Assembly (NCBI GenBank): GCA_023053685.1
Contig: JALIGW010000004.1
Coordinates: 82,715,297 to 82,779,296, forward strand
Length of the DNA stretch: 64,000 nt
Direction of reading: 5' to 3'
Source of the DNA: Diadophis punctatus similis
Taxonomy: Eukaryota > Chordata > Lepidosauria > Squamata > Dipsadidae
Part shown: positions 20,899 through 31,052 of the stretch, in pieces
Numbering within the stretch: position 1 is the first letter of the stretch
Layout: each line of letters begins with the position of its first letter
Position numbers and translations under genes: made by a program
The notes under the pieces: generated by a model
Told to the model about the DNA's origin: nothing
The model's input: only the letters and a program-made list of their open reading frames with translations
Database searches by the model: none

Positions 20899-20914
20899 TA
20901 AGGGTTACCTATGT

Positions 20915-21208
20915 ATGGTGAAATTTAACAGTACCAAGCAGCACAAAAGAACACTTTACTCACAATGCCTCTTTCCCACCTGTTGCTACAAAAAGAGTTT
21001 CAAAAGACACCAACTTTTATCAATCACAACAAATTTAAGACACTGGTCGAGTGCTGCCCATCCTTATATTTCTCGACCAGTGTCTTAGATTCGTTATGAT
21101 TGATAAAAGTTGGTGTCTTTTGAAACTCTTTTTGTAACAACAGGTGGGAAAGAGGCATTGTGAGTAAAGTGTGCTTTTGTGCTGCTTGGTACTGTTAAAT
21201 TTCACCAT
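20915..21208. repeat. Long foldback (inverted repeat) of 137-bp arms
   Basis: The left arm is 20915-21051 and the right arm 21072-21208, with about 20 bp of loop. The outer ends read ATGGTGAAATTTAACAGTAC and its complement. The inner ends are CACTGGTCGAG / CTCGACCAGTG. The arms match with few differences. No target duplication is evident, so the mechanism (foldback transposon, aborted replication or hairpin RNA locus) is open. Confidence 0.9.
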
Positions 21209-21840
21209 TCTTGTCTTTGATTCCTTGCCTACACAGAACGAGTGCCCTCATTTTATGATGTTCCTAGATATTACAGCTTTGAACAATGTTCCTTATTGCA
21301 TGAACACACCCATTTATGACAGGTGAGATTTTGCTTTCTCGGATTTCTAATTGGGAAATTGGGTAGATTGCAAAATAATCTAGTAATCTAAATAGCAAAG
21401 TATTAAATACAGTACAGTGTTTTATACCTGTATAAAATAGAGATAATTTTGGGTGGAGAAGAACATGTAATGACTAACAAGCAATAAGAAAGGAAGTCAA
21501 ATATTTCTATAACCGTGAATGACATTAAGGTTTCTCTCTGCAGTGAATTGAGTTGAATCGAATACTTCAGTTGGCCAAGTGTGACTAGACACACAAGGAA
21601 TTTGTATCCGGTGCAGAAGTTCTCAGTGTACATGCGAAGAATAATGACAATCATCATCGTAATAATACCAATAAGATGGAGGAGTAAGGAAGATACCAAG
21701 AAGGATAAATAATACTACAGCCATACTACATGGGTAAATACTCATAGACATTAGATGGCATTGTGAGGATTAGATGCTCATCAGAAAGATGGCACAAGGG
21801 AAAATACAGTCCCCATGTCTAGTTCTTTTGGCACGCAATG
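21209..21840. other. Unassigned sequence
   Basis: AT-rich. A minus frame of 98 codons (21403-21699) is hydrophobic in part but carries no recognised domain. Confidence 0.4.
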
Positions 21841-22370
21841 CCCTATAGCGGCATCCCGAGGGGATGAGTGCCCATATGCCATGACTGATCAGCTGGTAGA
21901 GTGTATAGACCTGAGTACCTTGGACCTAGGTATCTCTGAGACCGCCTGCTGCCACAAACTGCCTCCCATCGACCAGTGCGCTCCCACAGAGAGGGCCTCC
22001 TCGGGGTGCCATCAGCCAAGCAGTGTAGGCTGGTGACACCCAGGAGGAGGGCCTTCTCTGTGGGAGCACCCACCCTCTGGAACCAGCTCCCTCTAGATTT
22101 AAGAACTATTCATGACCTGGCCACCTTCCGCCGTGCCCTCAAGACGTACTATTTTTATCAAGCCGGGCTGGCGTGAAAAAGTTTTTGGGGTTTTTAAGAT
22201 TTTACCAAATTTTAATTGTATTGTCTTAAATCAGGGCCACATCTAATATTTTCTTTTAAATGTATACATATTTTAATGTTTATATTGTGCTTTTACTTGG
22301 CTGTTCACCGCCCTGAGTCCCCTGGAGAAGGGCGGTATATAAATTTAATTATAAATAAATAAATAAGTTA
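21841..22370 (+). mobile_element. L2-type LINE 3' end
   Basis: Frame-shifted pieces encode the end of L2 ORF2, including SVGAPTLWNQLPLDLR and TFRRALKTYYFYQAG. The 3' UTR contains the L2-like CCGCCCTGAGTCCC and GGGCGGTATATAA blocks and ends in an (AAAT)n tail at 22340-22368. A duplicated GAGGGCCT segment causes local rearrangement near 21990-22050. Confidence 0.88.
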
Positions 22371-22931
22371 AACTCTATTTCCGCTGCCGTCTCACGTCAA
22401 GAAGTCCGCACCACGTTATCAGAAAGCAGCTGAAAATGTACCCAAGGTTAAAATTCCCTCAGAACTTCCAATGAATAGAAGGTAGCAGAGACATTACGAG
22501 TTTTGAATTTCTGCCGTTTTCCATTTTCGTAGATTAGGTTTGTGTTTTTGTCGTTTTAGCATGGGCAACAAAAGGCAAAATATTTGGAATTTGAAAAGGG
22601 AAGCTTGTTCATAAATTTCTGGCTGATAAAATCATTTTGTTTTGGGGTCTTGCTGGGACCGGTAGACTTTGGGATTGTCGCTGTCTGCCAGTAACCCTTC
22701 TTCCCATCTGTTTCATTTTGGAAATTCATATATCAACGGATCTTTTGGAGCTGTTCTATGAGTCTCCAATCTTTTTGCTTTACAAGGAAGGGAACTCTCT
22801 TTAGCAGATTCTAAAAGAACTTTCCATTGTTTTATATGAATATAATTAGCCAAATAGTAGACAAATAGATGGTGTCCTGGAGAAAGCAAAATGTTTAGCC
22901 AGCAAAATAGTGATGAATTATATTAGTATCA
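22371..22931. other. Unassigned sequence
   Basis: No repeat or gene recognised. Composition is typical of the window's unique DNA. Confidence 0.4.
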
Positions 22932-23066
22932 CCAGTGGTGGGATTCCAAATCTTTTCCTACCGGTTCTATGAGTGTGCACAAGACATGCCACAGCAGCAT
23001 AAATAACAATGGTTGAAGCTGGCAGAACAGCAACAACCAAAACGTTGTATCTCTCTTGACCCCCAA
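22932..23066 (+). mobile_element. hAT-A 5' end fragment
   Basis: CAGTGGTGGGATTCC plus CTACCGGTTCTATGAG marks a hAT-A start. The remainder is replaced by the polypurine tract and no 3' terminus is found. Confidence 0.6.
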
Positions 23067-23067
23067 A

Positions 23068-24574
23068 CTGGTGGTGGTGCAGGAAGAAAGAAGGAAGAAG
23101 GGGAGGAAGAAGGGAGGAAGAAAAGAGGAAGAGGAAGAAGAGGAAGAGGAAGAAGAGAAAGAAAAGGAAGAGGAAGAAAGGAGGGAGAGGGAGGGAGAAG
23201 AAGAGGAAGGAGGAAGAGGAGGAAGAGGAGGAGGAGGAAAAAGAAGAGGAAAAAGAGGAGGAGGAGGAGGAATAAGAGAAGGAGGAAGAGAAAGATGAGA
23301 AGAAGGAATAGGGAGGAGGAGGAGGAGAAGAAAAGAAGAAGAAGAAGAAGAGAGAAGAAGAAGAAGAAGAAGAAGAAGAAGAAGAAGAAGAAGAAGAAGA
23401 GGAGGAGGAGGAAAAAGAAGAGGAAAAAGAGGAGGAGGAGGAGGAATAAGAGAAGGAGGAAGAGAAAGATGAGAAGAAGGAATAGGGAGGAGGAGGAGGA
23501 GAAGAAAAGAAGAAGAAGAAGAAGAAGAAGAAGAAGAAGAAGAAGAAGAAGAAGAAGAAGAAGAAGAGAAGAAGAAGAAGAAGAAGAAGAAGAGGAGGAG
23601 GAGGAGGAGGAGGAGGAGGAGGAGGAGGAGGAGAAGAAGAAGAAGAAGAAGAAGAAGAAGAAGAAGAAGAAGAAGAAGAAGAAGAAGAAGAAGAAGAGAG
23701 AGGAGGAGGAGGAGGAGGAGGAGGAGGAGGAGGAGGAGGAGGAGGAAGAAGAAGAAGAAGAAGAAGAAGAAGAAGAAGAAGAAGAAGAAGAAGAAGAAGA
23801 AGAAGAAGAAGAAGAAGAAGAGGAAGAAAGGAGGAAGAGGGAGGAAGAAGATGAGGAGGAGGAAGAGGAAGAGGAGGAGGAGGAAGAAGAAGAAGAGGAG
23901 GAGGAAGAGGAGGAAGAGGAGGAGGAGGAAAAAGAAGAGGAAAAAGAGGAGGAGGAGGAGGAATAAGAGAAGGAGGAAGAGAAAGATGAGAAGAAGGAAT
24001 AGGGAGGAGGAGGAGGAGAAGAAAAGAAGAAGAAGAAGAAGAAGAAGAAGAAGAAGAAGAAGAAGAAGAAGAAGAAGAAGAAGAAGAAGAAGAGGAAGAA
24101 AGGAGGAAGAGGGAGGAAGAAGATGAGGAGGAAGAGGAAGAGGAGGAGGAGGAAGAAGAAGAAGAGGAGGAGGAAGAGGAGGAAGAGGAGGAGGAGGAAA
24201 AAGAAGAGGAAAAAGAGGAGGAGGAGGAGGAATAAGAGAAGGAGGAAGAGAAAGATGAGAAGAAGGAATAGGGAGGAGGAGGAGGAGAAGAAAAGAAGAA
24301 GAAGAAGAAGAAGAAGAAGAAGAAGAAGAAGAAGAAGAAGAAGAAGAAGAAGAAGAGGAAGAAAGGAGGAAGAGGGAGGAAGAAGATGAGGAGGAGGAAG
24401 AGGAAGAGGAGGAGGAGGAAGAAGAAGAAGAGGAGGAGGAAGAGGAAAAAGAAGAGGAAAAAAGGAGGAGGAGGAGGAGAAGGAAGATGAGAAAGATGAG
24501 CAGGAGGAAGAGAAAGATGAGAAGGAGGAGGAGGAGGAGGAGGAGGAGGAGGAGGAGGAGGAGGAGGAGGAGGA
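23068..24574 (+). repeat. 1.5 kb polypurine (AAG/AGG)n tract with higher-order repeats
   Basis: Nearly every base is A or G. A block with AATAAGAGAAGGAGGAAG, then AGATGAGAAGAAGGAATAGG, occurs four times, starting at 23271, 23445, 23962 and 24231, separated by (AAG)n and (AGG)n runs of differing length. The Leu/Ser/Pro frames of over 540 codons on the minus strand and the Glu/Arg/Lys frame on the plus strand are artefacts. Such mirror-repeat-rich purine strands can form triplex DNA. Confidence 0.97.
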
Positions 24575-25864
24575 GAATAATAATTCTACATACAATCACC
24601 AGAAATTGAACTCAACTCAAGGGCAACTAACTAATGACACTTTCTCCTTATTATTTTTTTCTCCGATTGTAAGACTTCAAAGCAGGCCAGATAGGTTGGC
24701 CGTTGCAGTAAAACGACTAATCATGCTATATGGAGGAGTCACCTAAAAAGAGGAAATCTTCCAAAATATTCATTTATTTTCCTAAAATGGACTTCTTTAA
24801 AAAATATAGTCCTTTGCGATTTGTTTTAAAAAAAATTATTCGCATTCTATTTCTATGTGCCTGAGCCCAGCATTCTTGGTCTCAGTCATAAGCCACCATC
24901 TGTACACAAGCAGCAGCTAATTATGTTATTACCCAATTAATTAATTACCCAATTGCCAAAATAGGCTTGAAGTAAAAATAGATGGAGTTCAACGTCCAAA
25001 CTGCTTGTCAATTTGAAAAAAAATAACAAGTTTAAGAGGGTGCCTTGTTTACTTACATTCCCATAACACGGCTAAAATGTTTGCTTCCTTCCAGCCTTTG
25101 AACCATTCAGAATAAACAGTCTCTAATATATAAAATAGCCCCACCAGACCAGATGGTGGCAATAAATATTCAGCAAAACCTCATCCCTCTGCTGCCATCT
25201 AGGGCTCATCTGAGGTACAGCAGCCAGCATCTGGTAATTAACCAATCCTTCAGGATTGCGTCATCGTCATTTTCATTTTAATTAACTCCAGCAATGTTCA
25301 ACAGCAGACTGACAAATATATAGCTGTCTGAAATGAGCCAACAAAAGGCCCTCTGTTTTCAGTTTATTTTTCATCCCAGTCTCACCTCTAACGGCGAAAA
25401 ACGTTTTGTGATTACCCAGAGAAGAAGGAAAATAAAACCACTCCAGTCTTTTCAAAAGAAGATTTTGAACTCTTGTCTCGTTCTCTCTTTCGCTCACATC
25501 CAAATACAAACAGCCAAACATGTGTACGACACACCAGGTTAAGCATTTGAAATCTTTTTGAAGATGAGTCCTTCCTGCAGATAACACCTGCAGTTTCCAA
25601 AAAGCCAATAAACTTTGGTTTGGAGCAAACACAATCTTTGATCAAGGTAACTATAAGAAATAAAATAGCACCTGAGAAACTGGTGTTTTTTTTTAAACGC
25701 AGTTGAGGAGGAAAAAAAATATCTCAGGAGAGATGCTGTAATGTGCCATGAAACCAGTCCTTATATTATGCTCAAAATGTGGCCTTTTAATCTTCAGAGA
25801 GAGAAGTTAGTGACTGATAAAATTTCAAACCTGTCTTCCTTAAGCTTCTCTAAGCCGTTTAAAC
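24575..25864. other. 1.3 kb of sequence without recognised repeats, rich in TAATTA motifs
   Basis: TAATTA or ATTAATTA occurs repeatedly near 24917-24952 and again near 25235-25290 (GGTAATTAACC, TTTTAATTAACTCC). A 116-codon minus frame (25282-25632) has no recognised domain. It may be ancestral unique DNA. Any regulatory role is speculative. Confidence 0.4.
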
Positions 25865-26000
25865 CAGTGTTTCCCATCCTTGGCAACTTGAAGATGTCTG
25901 GACTTCAACTCCCAGAATTCCCCAGCCAGCGAATGCTGGCTGGGGAATTCTGGGAGTTGAAGTCCAGACATCTTCAAGTTGCCAAGGTTGGGAAACACTG
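25865..26000. mobile_element. hAT-P palindromic MITE
   Basis: Arms CAGTGTTTCCCATCCTTGGC to CCCAGCCAGC and the complement pair almost perfectly. It is the same subtype as 38185-38320. The flanks (GTTTAAAC and CCTTAGAG) do not match, so the duplication is lost or one flank is rearranged. Confidence 0.88.
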
Positions 26001-26159
26001 CCTTAGAGGGATAGACTTGGTCATGGGAAAAGTATTATTTTACAATTGCAACTTCTCTGTAAAAACACATTGCCAGAGTTAGGCGGTGCTTGTGAATTCA
26101 CTTATTAGAAATAAACAGCCTTACTGGAGATGGTGGGATTCCCTTTGGAGAAGATAGGT

Positions 26160-26951
26160 ACAGATTAACAGAGCTGGAAGGGACCTTATAGGTCATCTAG
26201 TCCAACCCCCCCGCCCAAGCAGACCCTACACCATTTCTGACAGAGGGCAGTCCAGTCTCTTCTTGAAAGCTTCCAGTGATGAAGCTCCCACAACTTCCGA
26301 AGGCAACTTCTGTTCCATTGGTTGAGTGCAGAGGTGGGTTTCAGCAGGTTCTAACCAGTTCTGGAGAACCGGTAGCGGAAATTTTGAGTAGTTCAGAGAA
26401 CCGGTAAATACCACCTCTGACTGGCCCCACCCCCATCTATTTTCTGCCTCCTGAGTCCCAGCTGATGGGGATTTTGCAGTAACCTTCCCCTGCCAAGCCC
26501 ACCAAGCCACACTCACCAAGCCATGCCATGCTCACCAAGCCATGCCCACAGAACCAGTAGTAAAAAAATTTGAATCCCACCACTGGTTGATTGTTCTCAC
26601 TGTCAGAAAATTTCTCCTTATTTCCAGGTTGAATCTCTCCTTGATCAGTTTCCATCCATTATTCCTTGTCTGGTACTTCAGGTGCTTTGGAAAATAGCTT
26701 GACCCCTTCCTCTCTGTGGCAGCCCCTCAAATATTGGAAGACTGCTATCATGTCTCCCCTGGTCCTTCTCTTCACTAGACTAGCCATGCCCAGTTCCTGC
26801 AACCGTTCATTGTATGTTTTAGCCTCCAGTCCCCCAATCATCCTGGTTGCTCTCCTCTGCACTTTTTCTAGAGTCTCAACATCTTTTTTATAGTGTGGTG
26901 ATCAAAACTGGATGCAGTACTCTAGGTATGGTCTTACTAAGGCTTTATAGC
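26160..26951 (-). mobile_element. CR1 LINE 3' end split by a hAT-A MITE
   Basis: The two parts are 26160-26328 and 26586-26951. Minus-strand fragments encode QRRATRMIGGLEAKTYNERL and MIAVFQYLRGCHREEGVKLF. The tail is AACAGATTA-like, as in the copies at 19394 and 41274. Removing the MITE restores continuity at TTCCATTGGTTGA. Confidence 0.93.
26329..26585 (+). mobile_element. hAT-A MITE inside CR1
   Basis: It runs from CAGAGGTGGGTTTCAGC to GAATCCCACCACTG (257 bp) with an 8-bp duplication carrying one mismatch (GTTGAGTG 26321-26328; GTTGATTG 26586-26593). It contains AAGCCACACTCACCAAGCCA repeats. Confidence 0.92.
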
Positions 26952-26952
26952 A

Positions 26953-27151
26953 GGGGTCCTCAAACTTGGCAACTTTAAGACTTGTGGACTTCAACTCCCA
27001 GAATTCTCCAGCCAGCTACTAGGCCCAAAACAGAACATGGGGGAGGGGTGCGGCACAGCCCCCTCCATGGCCTGTTTTTGCTACCAGGAGGCTGCAGGGA
27101 GGCCTTCTTGGCCCAAAACGGGGCGCGGGGGAGCACAGAAGGGTCATGCAC
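26953..27151 (+). mobile_element. Truncated hAT-P half joined to a GC-rich hAT fragment
   Basis: 26953-27019 is the left arm of a hAT-P MITE (CAGGGGTCCTCAAACTTGGC). Its partner arm is replaced by GC-rich sequence (GGCCCAAAACGGGGCGCGGG) resembling the inside of hAT-B at 51.5 kb. Neither part has its far end. Confidence 0.6.
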
Positions 27152-27754
27152 CAGTGGTGGGTTCCTACCGTTGCAGCCCACTCTATCGCACCAGTAGCAA
27201 CCGGCTGGTGACGTCACAGTCGGTTACAGGTCCCTGGGTGCCGCCATCTTTTTTCTGAATTTTTTTTCGAATTTTTCTTTTCTTTTCTTCTGAGCATGTG
27301 CAGAAGCTGAGCTTCCGGCCCTGTGCATGTGGTCGCCATCTTGTTTTTGGCTTTCTTTAAAAAAAATTTTTTTTAAATTTATTTTATTTTATATTTTATT
27401 TTTCTTCTGAGCATGTGCAGAAGCCGAGCTTCCACCCTATGCATGCGGTTGCCATCTTGTTTTTGGCTTTCTTTTAAAAAAATTTTTTTTTTTGAATTTT
27501 TTAAACTCTTTTATTTTTTATTTATTTTTCTTCTGAGCATGTGCAGAAGCCGAGCTTCCGCCCTATGCATGCGGTTGCCATCTTGTTTTTGGCTTTCTTT
27601 AAAAAAAATTTTTTTTTGAATTTTTTAAACTTTCTTTTATTTTTTATTTTATTTTTCTTCTGAGCATGTGCAGAAGCCGAGCTTCCGGCCCTGTGCATGC
27701 GGTCACCATCTTGAGGAAGCCAGCCAGCAGAGAGGTAAATTAGAACCCACTCTG
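27152..27754 (+). mobile_element. hAT-A element with internal tandem repeats
   Basis: The ends are CAGTGGTGGGTTCC and AGAACCCACTCTG. About three and a half copies of a 120-127 bp unit (CTTCTGAGCATGTGCAGAAG, then GCCATCTTGTTTTTGGC, then A/T runs) occupy about 27285-27712. Flanks do not match as an 8-bp duplication. Relatives at 33655 and 44432 have only one such unit. Confidence 0.82.
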
Positions 27755-27965
27755 CTTGGGTCTTCTCAACTTTTCAGCCTCAGAAAATGTCTTTCTCTAA
27801 TTTACAGCTAAGCACCATTTCTCTTGCAAACGGAGGCAAATATAAACCGAGATATTTGGTTTTCCTGAAAGCAAAAGGAAGCGAGGGGGGAGGGGGGAAG
27901 AAGGGAGCCCTTTTAAACAATGGAGATTGCCTGCAATCAGACTCTGTGTGTGTGAGAGAGAGGGG

Positions 27966-28045
27966 GGTGAAGGAAGGAAGGAAGGAAGGAAGGAAGGAAG
28001 GAAGGAAGGAAGGAAGGAAGGAAGGTAAAATCAGGAGGGAGGGAG
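27966..28045 (+). repeat. (GAAG)n microsatellite
   Basis: About 14 AAGG units after a GAGAGAGGGGGG stretch, then GGGAGG. Confidence 0.95.
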
Positions 28046-28113
28046 GAAGGAGTAAGGATGTGAAAATGTGAAAATGTGTCCAAATGGCTCTTTGAATGTT
28101 TAAGGTGATCAAG

Positions 28114-28234
28114 CAGTGGTCTCCAACCTTGGCAACTTTAAGACTTGTGGACTTCAACTCCTAGAATTCCTCAGCCAGGAATTCTGGGAATTGAAGTCCA
28201 CAAGTCTTAAAGTTGCCAAGGTTGGAGACTCCTG
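28114..28234. mobile_element. hAT-P palindromic MITE
   Basis: CAGTGGTCTCCAACCTTGGC...GGTTGGAGACTCCTG with matching arms. The flanks TGATCAAG and GATTAGGG do not match. A paralogous flank near 29391 (TTTGAGTGTTTAAGGCTGC) holds only a CAGACCCCTG remnant. Confidence 0.85.
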
Positions 28235-28269
28235 GATTAGGGGACTGGACTGGAGGCTAAAACATATGA
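28235..28269 (+). mobile_element. CR1 ORF2 fragment
   Basis: GATTAGGGGACTGGAC...GGCTAAAACATATGAA matches the CR1 segment at 16115-16145. Confidence 0.65.
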
Positions 28270-28838
28270 ACCCAAATCCTCTTGTGGTCAAAACACAATT
28301 CTTTTTAACTAAACAACCAAGGATTTGAACACATGTTGCAGAATTATCAGGACTAAGGAGGGGCTTCCCTTGGCAGTGTCAGAAAATGTTAGCAGTCTGC
28401 ATTTTGGTTATCCAAAAGAATCAAAGCAGAAAATGTTGGTGGGGGAAAGGTTCTCCTGCAAAAATCTCTTTTGAATTCTATGTCCATTTTCCCCACTCCC
28501 CCCCCCCCCACAGTGGGGCTTACATGGATGAAATCCCTAGTGGAATGTCTGATGGCAGAACTCATTAGAATGGAGAGGTCCTTATTTAATGCCAGACATA
28601 CAAGTAAGAGATAGTAATATGGATTCAGATATTTTTATGGTTTCATTCTCTAGAATAAGAGATATAGTTGACTGCAAAGCATACAGCTATTGGAGCAGCA
28701 TTTTGTGCCAAATGCATTTTTTTTTAAAAGGGGTGAACCATTGCAGCAAATTGTACATTTTAAATTCGTGCAGCAAACCTTCAACTATGCCTAAGTTAAT
28801 TTAATGTAAATGTTCTTGAAATAGATTTAATTGTTATC
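28270..28838. other. Unassigned sequence
   Basis: A run of C at 28497-28509 is the only low-complexity feature. No gene or repeat recognised. Confidence 0.4.
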
Positions 28839-28914
28839 CAGTGTTTTTCAACCTTGGCAATTTTAAGATGTATGGACTTCAACTTCCAGAATTTCCCAGC
28901 CAGCATGCTGGGAT
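28839..28914 (+). mobile_element. hAT-P, left arm only
   Basis: CAGTGTTTTTCAACCTTGGC to CCAGCCAGCATGCTGG. The right arm is missing. Confidence 0.7.
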
Positions 28915-28918
28915 TTAA

Positions 28919-29105
28919 CATTAACAGAGTTGGAAGGGACCTTGAAGGTCATCTAGTCCAACCCCCTGCCCAACCAAGAGACCCTACATCTGCCTCTACC
29001 TAGGATCGAACCCACAACCTCCTGATTATGAGGCAAGAGCTCCACCTCTGTTGAGACTCTGGAAAGAGTGCAGAGAAGAGCAACAAAGATGATTAGGGGA
29101 CTGGA
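28919..29105 (-). mobile_element. CR1-tail/SINE-G-head chimera followed by a CR1 fragment
   Basis: 28919-28986 is CR1 3' end (plus strand AACAGAGTTGGAAGGGACC). At CAT|CTGCCTCTACC it joins the SINE-G tRNA-like head (28987-29048). A plus-strand CR1 ORF2 fragment follows at 29049-29105 (GAGACTCTGGAAAGAGTGCA). The CR1/SINE junction is the same as in the copy at 20812/20813. Confidence 0.75.
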
Positions 29106-29106
29106 C

Positions 29107-29375
29107 TCACGCGTGAAAGAGATGAGAGAGAGGAAAGAGGAGGAAAAGAGAAAGAAATGAGAAAATGATGGAGGGAGAGAATGAGAGACAGGAAAGAGAG
29201 AAACATGAGAGAGAGAAAGGGAGAAAGAGATGAGAGAGGGAGAGAGATGAGAAAGAAAGAGGGGGAGAAAGAAAAAGAGATGAAAGAGATGAGTGACAGG
29301 AGATGAGAGAGAGAGAGAGAAGAGAGAGATAGATAAGGAGAAAGAAAAAGACAGAGAGAGATACCTGTTTAAAAG
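29107..29375 (+). repeat. (GA)-rich purine tract
   Basis: GAGAGA, GAAAGA and GATGAGAGA units over about 270 bp. The Ser/Leu-rich minus frame here is read-through. Confidence 0.92.
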
Positions 29376-29427
29376 AAAAATAGAAAAATGGTTCTTTGAG
29401 TGTTTAAGGCTGCAGACCCCTGGGTTA

Positions 29428-29750
29428 GGCAAACACCATGGTCGTTAAGTGAACCTTGTGGTCATTAAGCAAACACTGGTTGTTAAATGAGTCCATTTTC
29501 CCCTATGGGCATTTTTAACCGGAAACCAGAAGAAATTGTTGGGAACTGGCAAAAAACATAGAAAACCTCAGTCACATGACTGTGGGATGTTGTAACTGGT
29601 CATAAATGTGTATGTGTGCACGCGTGCGTACATGTGTGCATGCATAAGGCTGTCAAAACTCAAAAAACAGGTCAAGTAGCTCTGAGGAGGTCAGTCATAA
29701 ATTTGAACAGTTGCTAAACAAGTGCTAAGCCATTAAGCGAGGACCACTTG
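29428..29750 (+). mobile_element. Diverged TA-F relative
   Basis: The right end TTAAGCGAGGACCACTTG followed by TA resembles the TA-F terminus, and internal GGTCGTTAAGTGAA, AGTCACATGACTGTGGGATG and GTAACTGGTCATAA blocks match the family's plan. The left terminus is not clear. An ACGCGTGCGTACATGTGTGC alternation lies at 29619-29640. Confidence 0.6.
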
Positions 29751-29859
29751 TATTTGGTTTGCCTTAAGGGTTCAGAGCTGTATGGAATCTGGTTTCTTTT
29801 AATCCTTTAGGGGATTGTAAAAGATCCGGATGCAGGAATCCTTGTAGGGGGAGCTAGGA

Positions 29860-30202
29860 TCGTGACCACTTAGCCACACCCGCCCAGTCACATGACCATG
29901 AAGCCATGCCCGGCCAGTCACATGACCACGAAGCCACGCCCACCATCACATGACCATCAAACCACTCCCACAAAATTAAGCCACACCCACAAAATTAAGC
30001 CACGGCCACAAAGTGGTAGTAAAAAATTTAGGAACCCGCCCCTGTCATGCACGTATGCGCAGGGGCAGGGGGAGCGCAGAAGTGGGCCGCGCACCTATGC
30101 GCAGGGGGTGGGGTGTGTGGGTGGGTGTTGCACGCGCATTGCATTATGGGTGTGCGCGTGCTTTCGGCAAGCGACAACAAAAAGGTTAGCCATCACTGGC
30201 CT
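29860..30202 (+). mobile_element. Two hAT 3' portions side by side (hAT-A then hAT-B)
   Basis: 29860-30042 has CCACACCC/CACATGACCA repeats and ends AGGAACCCGCCCCTG (hAT-A). 30043-30202 continues with GCGCAGGGG sequence and ends GGTTAGCCATCACTG (hAT-B). The hAT-A part probably lies inside a hAT-B copy, but 5' ends are missing. Confidence 0.65.
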
Positions 30203-30733
30203 ATTCTATTTTATTGATCAGGTAGAAGTAGCTACTGAAAATACACAATCCAGATCTCTTGACTTAGTAGCTTCTTCCAAAATAGCACCAATAAACTTTT
30301 ATTTGAACTCTTTGTCCTTTGAGATAAAAAAAAGGAAACTTTGAAATGGCTTAGATGTTATCCTCCCTTGCCTCACAGTATTAACTATAACTATATCCTT
30401 TCCCCCCTTCCCTTTAATGGCTTATTTTAGTTTTAGTATAGCTCTTTGAAATTGCTTTGAAATATACTCAGGATATTATCAGGGACTCTTAGATCTTTAT
30501 AAATAGGATATTTTTCTTCTTCTTCTTTTTTACGTGAACAAAAATCGTTGAATAGGTTCAAGGAGCTCTTAATGAAGTTCTTCCAAGGCATTTCTTGGAG
30601 AAAAAAACTTGCTTGAGGCAAAAAGAGTCCAAAAAAGACCATTTCAGTTGGCACCTTTTGGGGCAGAGTAGAAAGGCAGATTATAAAAGTGAGCCAAACC
30701 ACAGGAGAATCCACTTACAACTTTTCCCCTAAA
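30203..30733. other. Unassigned sequence
   Basis: Contains TTCTTCTTCTTTTTT at 30516-30530. No recognised gene. The right edge is the SINE's duplicated target. Confidence 0.4.
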
Positions 30734-30748
30734 CAATTACGTTCCTCT

Positions 30749-30813
<65 letters not shown>

Positions 30814-31037
30814 CTTTTAACGATCCCATAATCCCTTGCGGGGTGGAGTCTGGGCAACTGAATGGAGCTGAGTGTTTACTGGCCGGATGCCCTTCCTGTC
30901 GCCAATGCGGAGTTTTTCCACCCAGCAGATATATTCTCATTGTGCCCAGAGAGAGAAATATCAGCCTCTACCTAGGATCGAACTCACAGCCTCCTGATTG
31001 TGAGGCGAGAGCTCCACCTCTAGGCCACCGCACCACT
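30749..31037 (-). mobile_element. SINE-G, complete, with an (ATC)n tail
   Basis: A perfect 15-bp duplication CAATTACGTTCCTCT (30734-30748, 31038-31052) flanks it. On the minus strand it runs from a tRNA-like head (GGAGGCTGTGAGTTCGATCC, a B-box-like segment) through GACAGGAAGGGCATCCGGCC to AAGGGATTATGGGATCGTTA and 20 ATG/GAT repeats (30749-30811). The poly-Asp frame across the tail is an artefact. Confidence 0.93.
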
Positions 31038-31052
31038 CAATTACGTTCCTCT

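Noticed and set aside
22929..24599. Open frames of 542-556 codons on the minus strand and 317 on the plus strand
   Set aside because: They translate (AAG/AGG)n purine repeats, giving Leu/Ser/Phe or Glu/Arg/Lys runs only.
29596..29645. Z-DNA-forming alternation ACGCGTGCGTACATGTGTGC as a regulatory site
   Set aside because: Short, imperfect, and inside a diverged TA-F-like element; nothing supports function.
30737..30940. Poly-aspartate frame
   Set aside because: It is the (ATG)n tail of a SINE read in frame.
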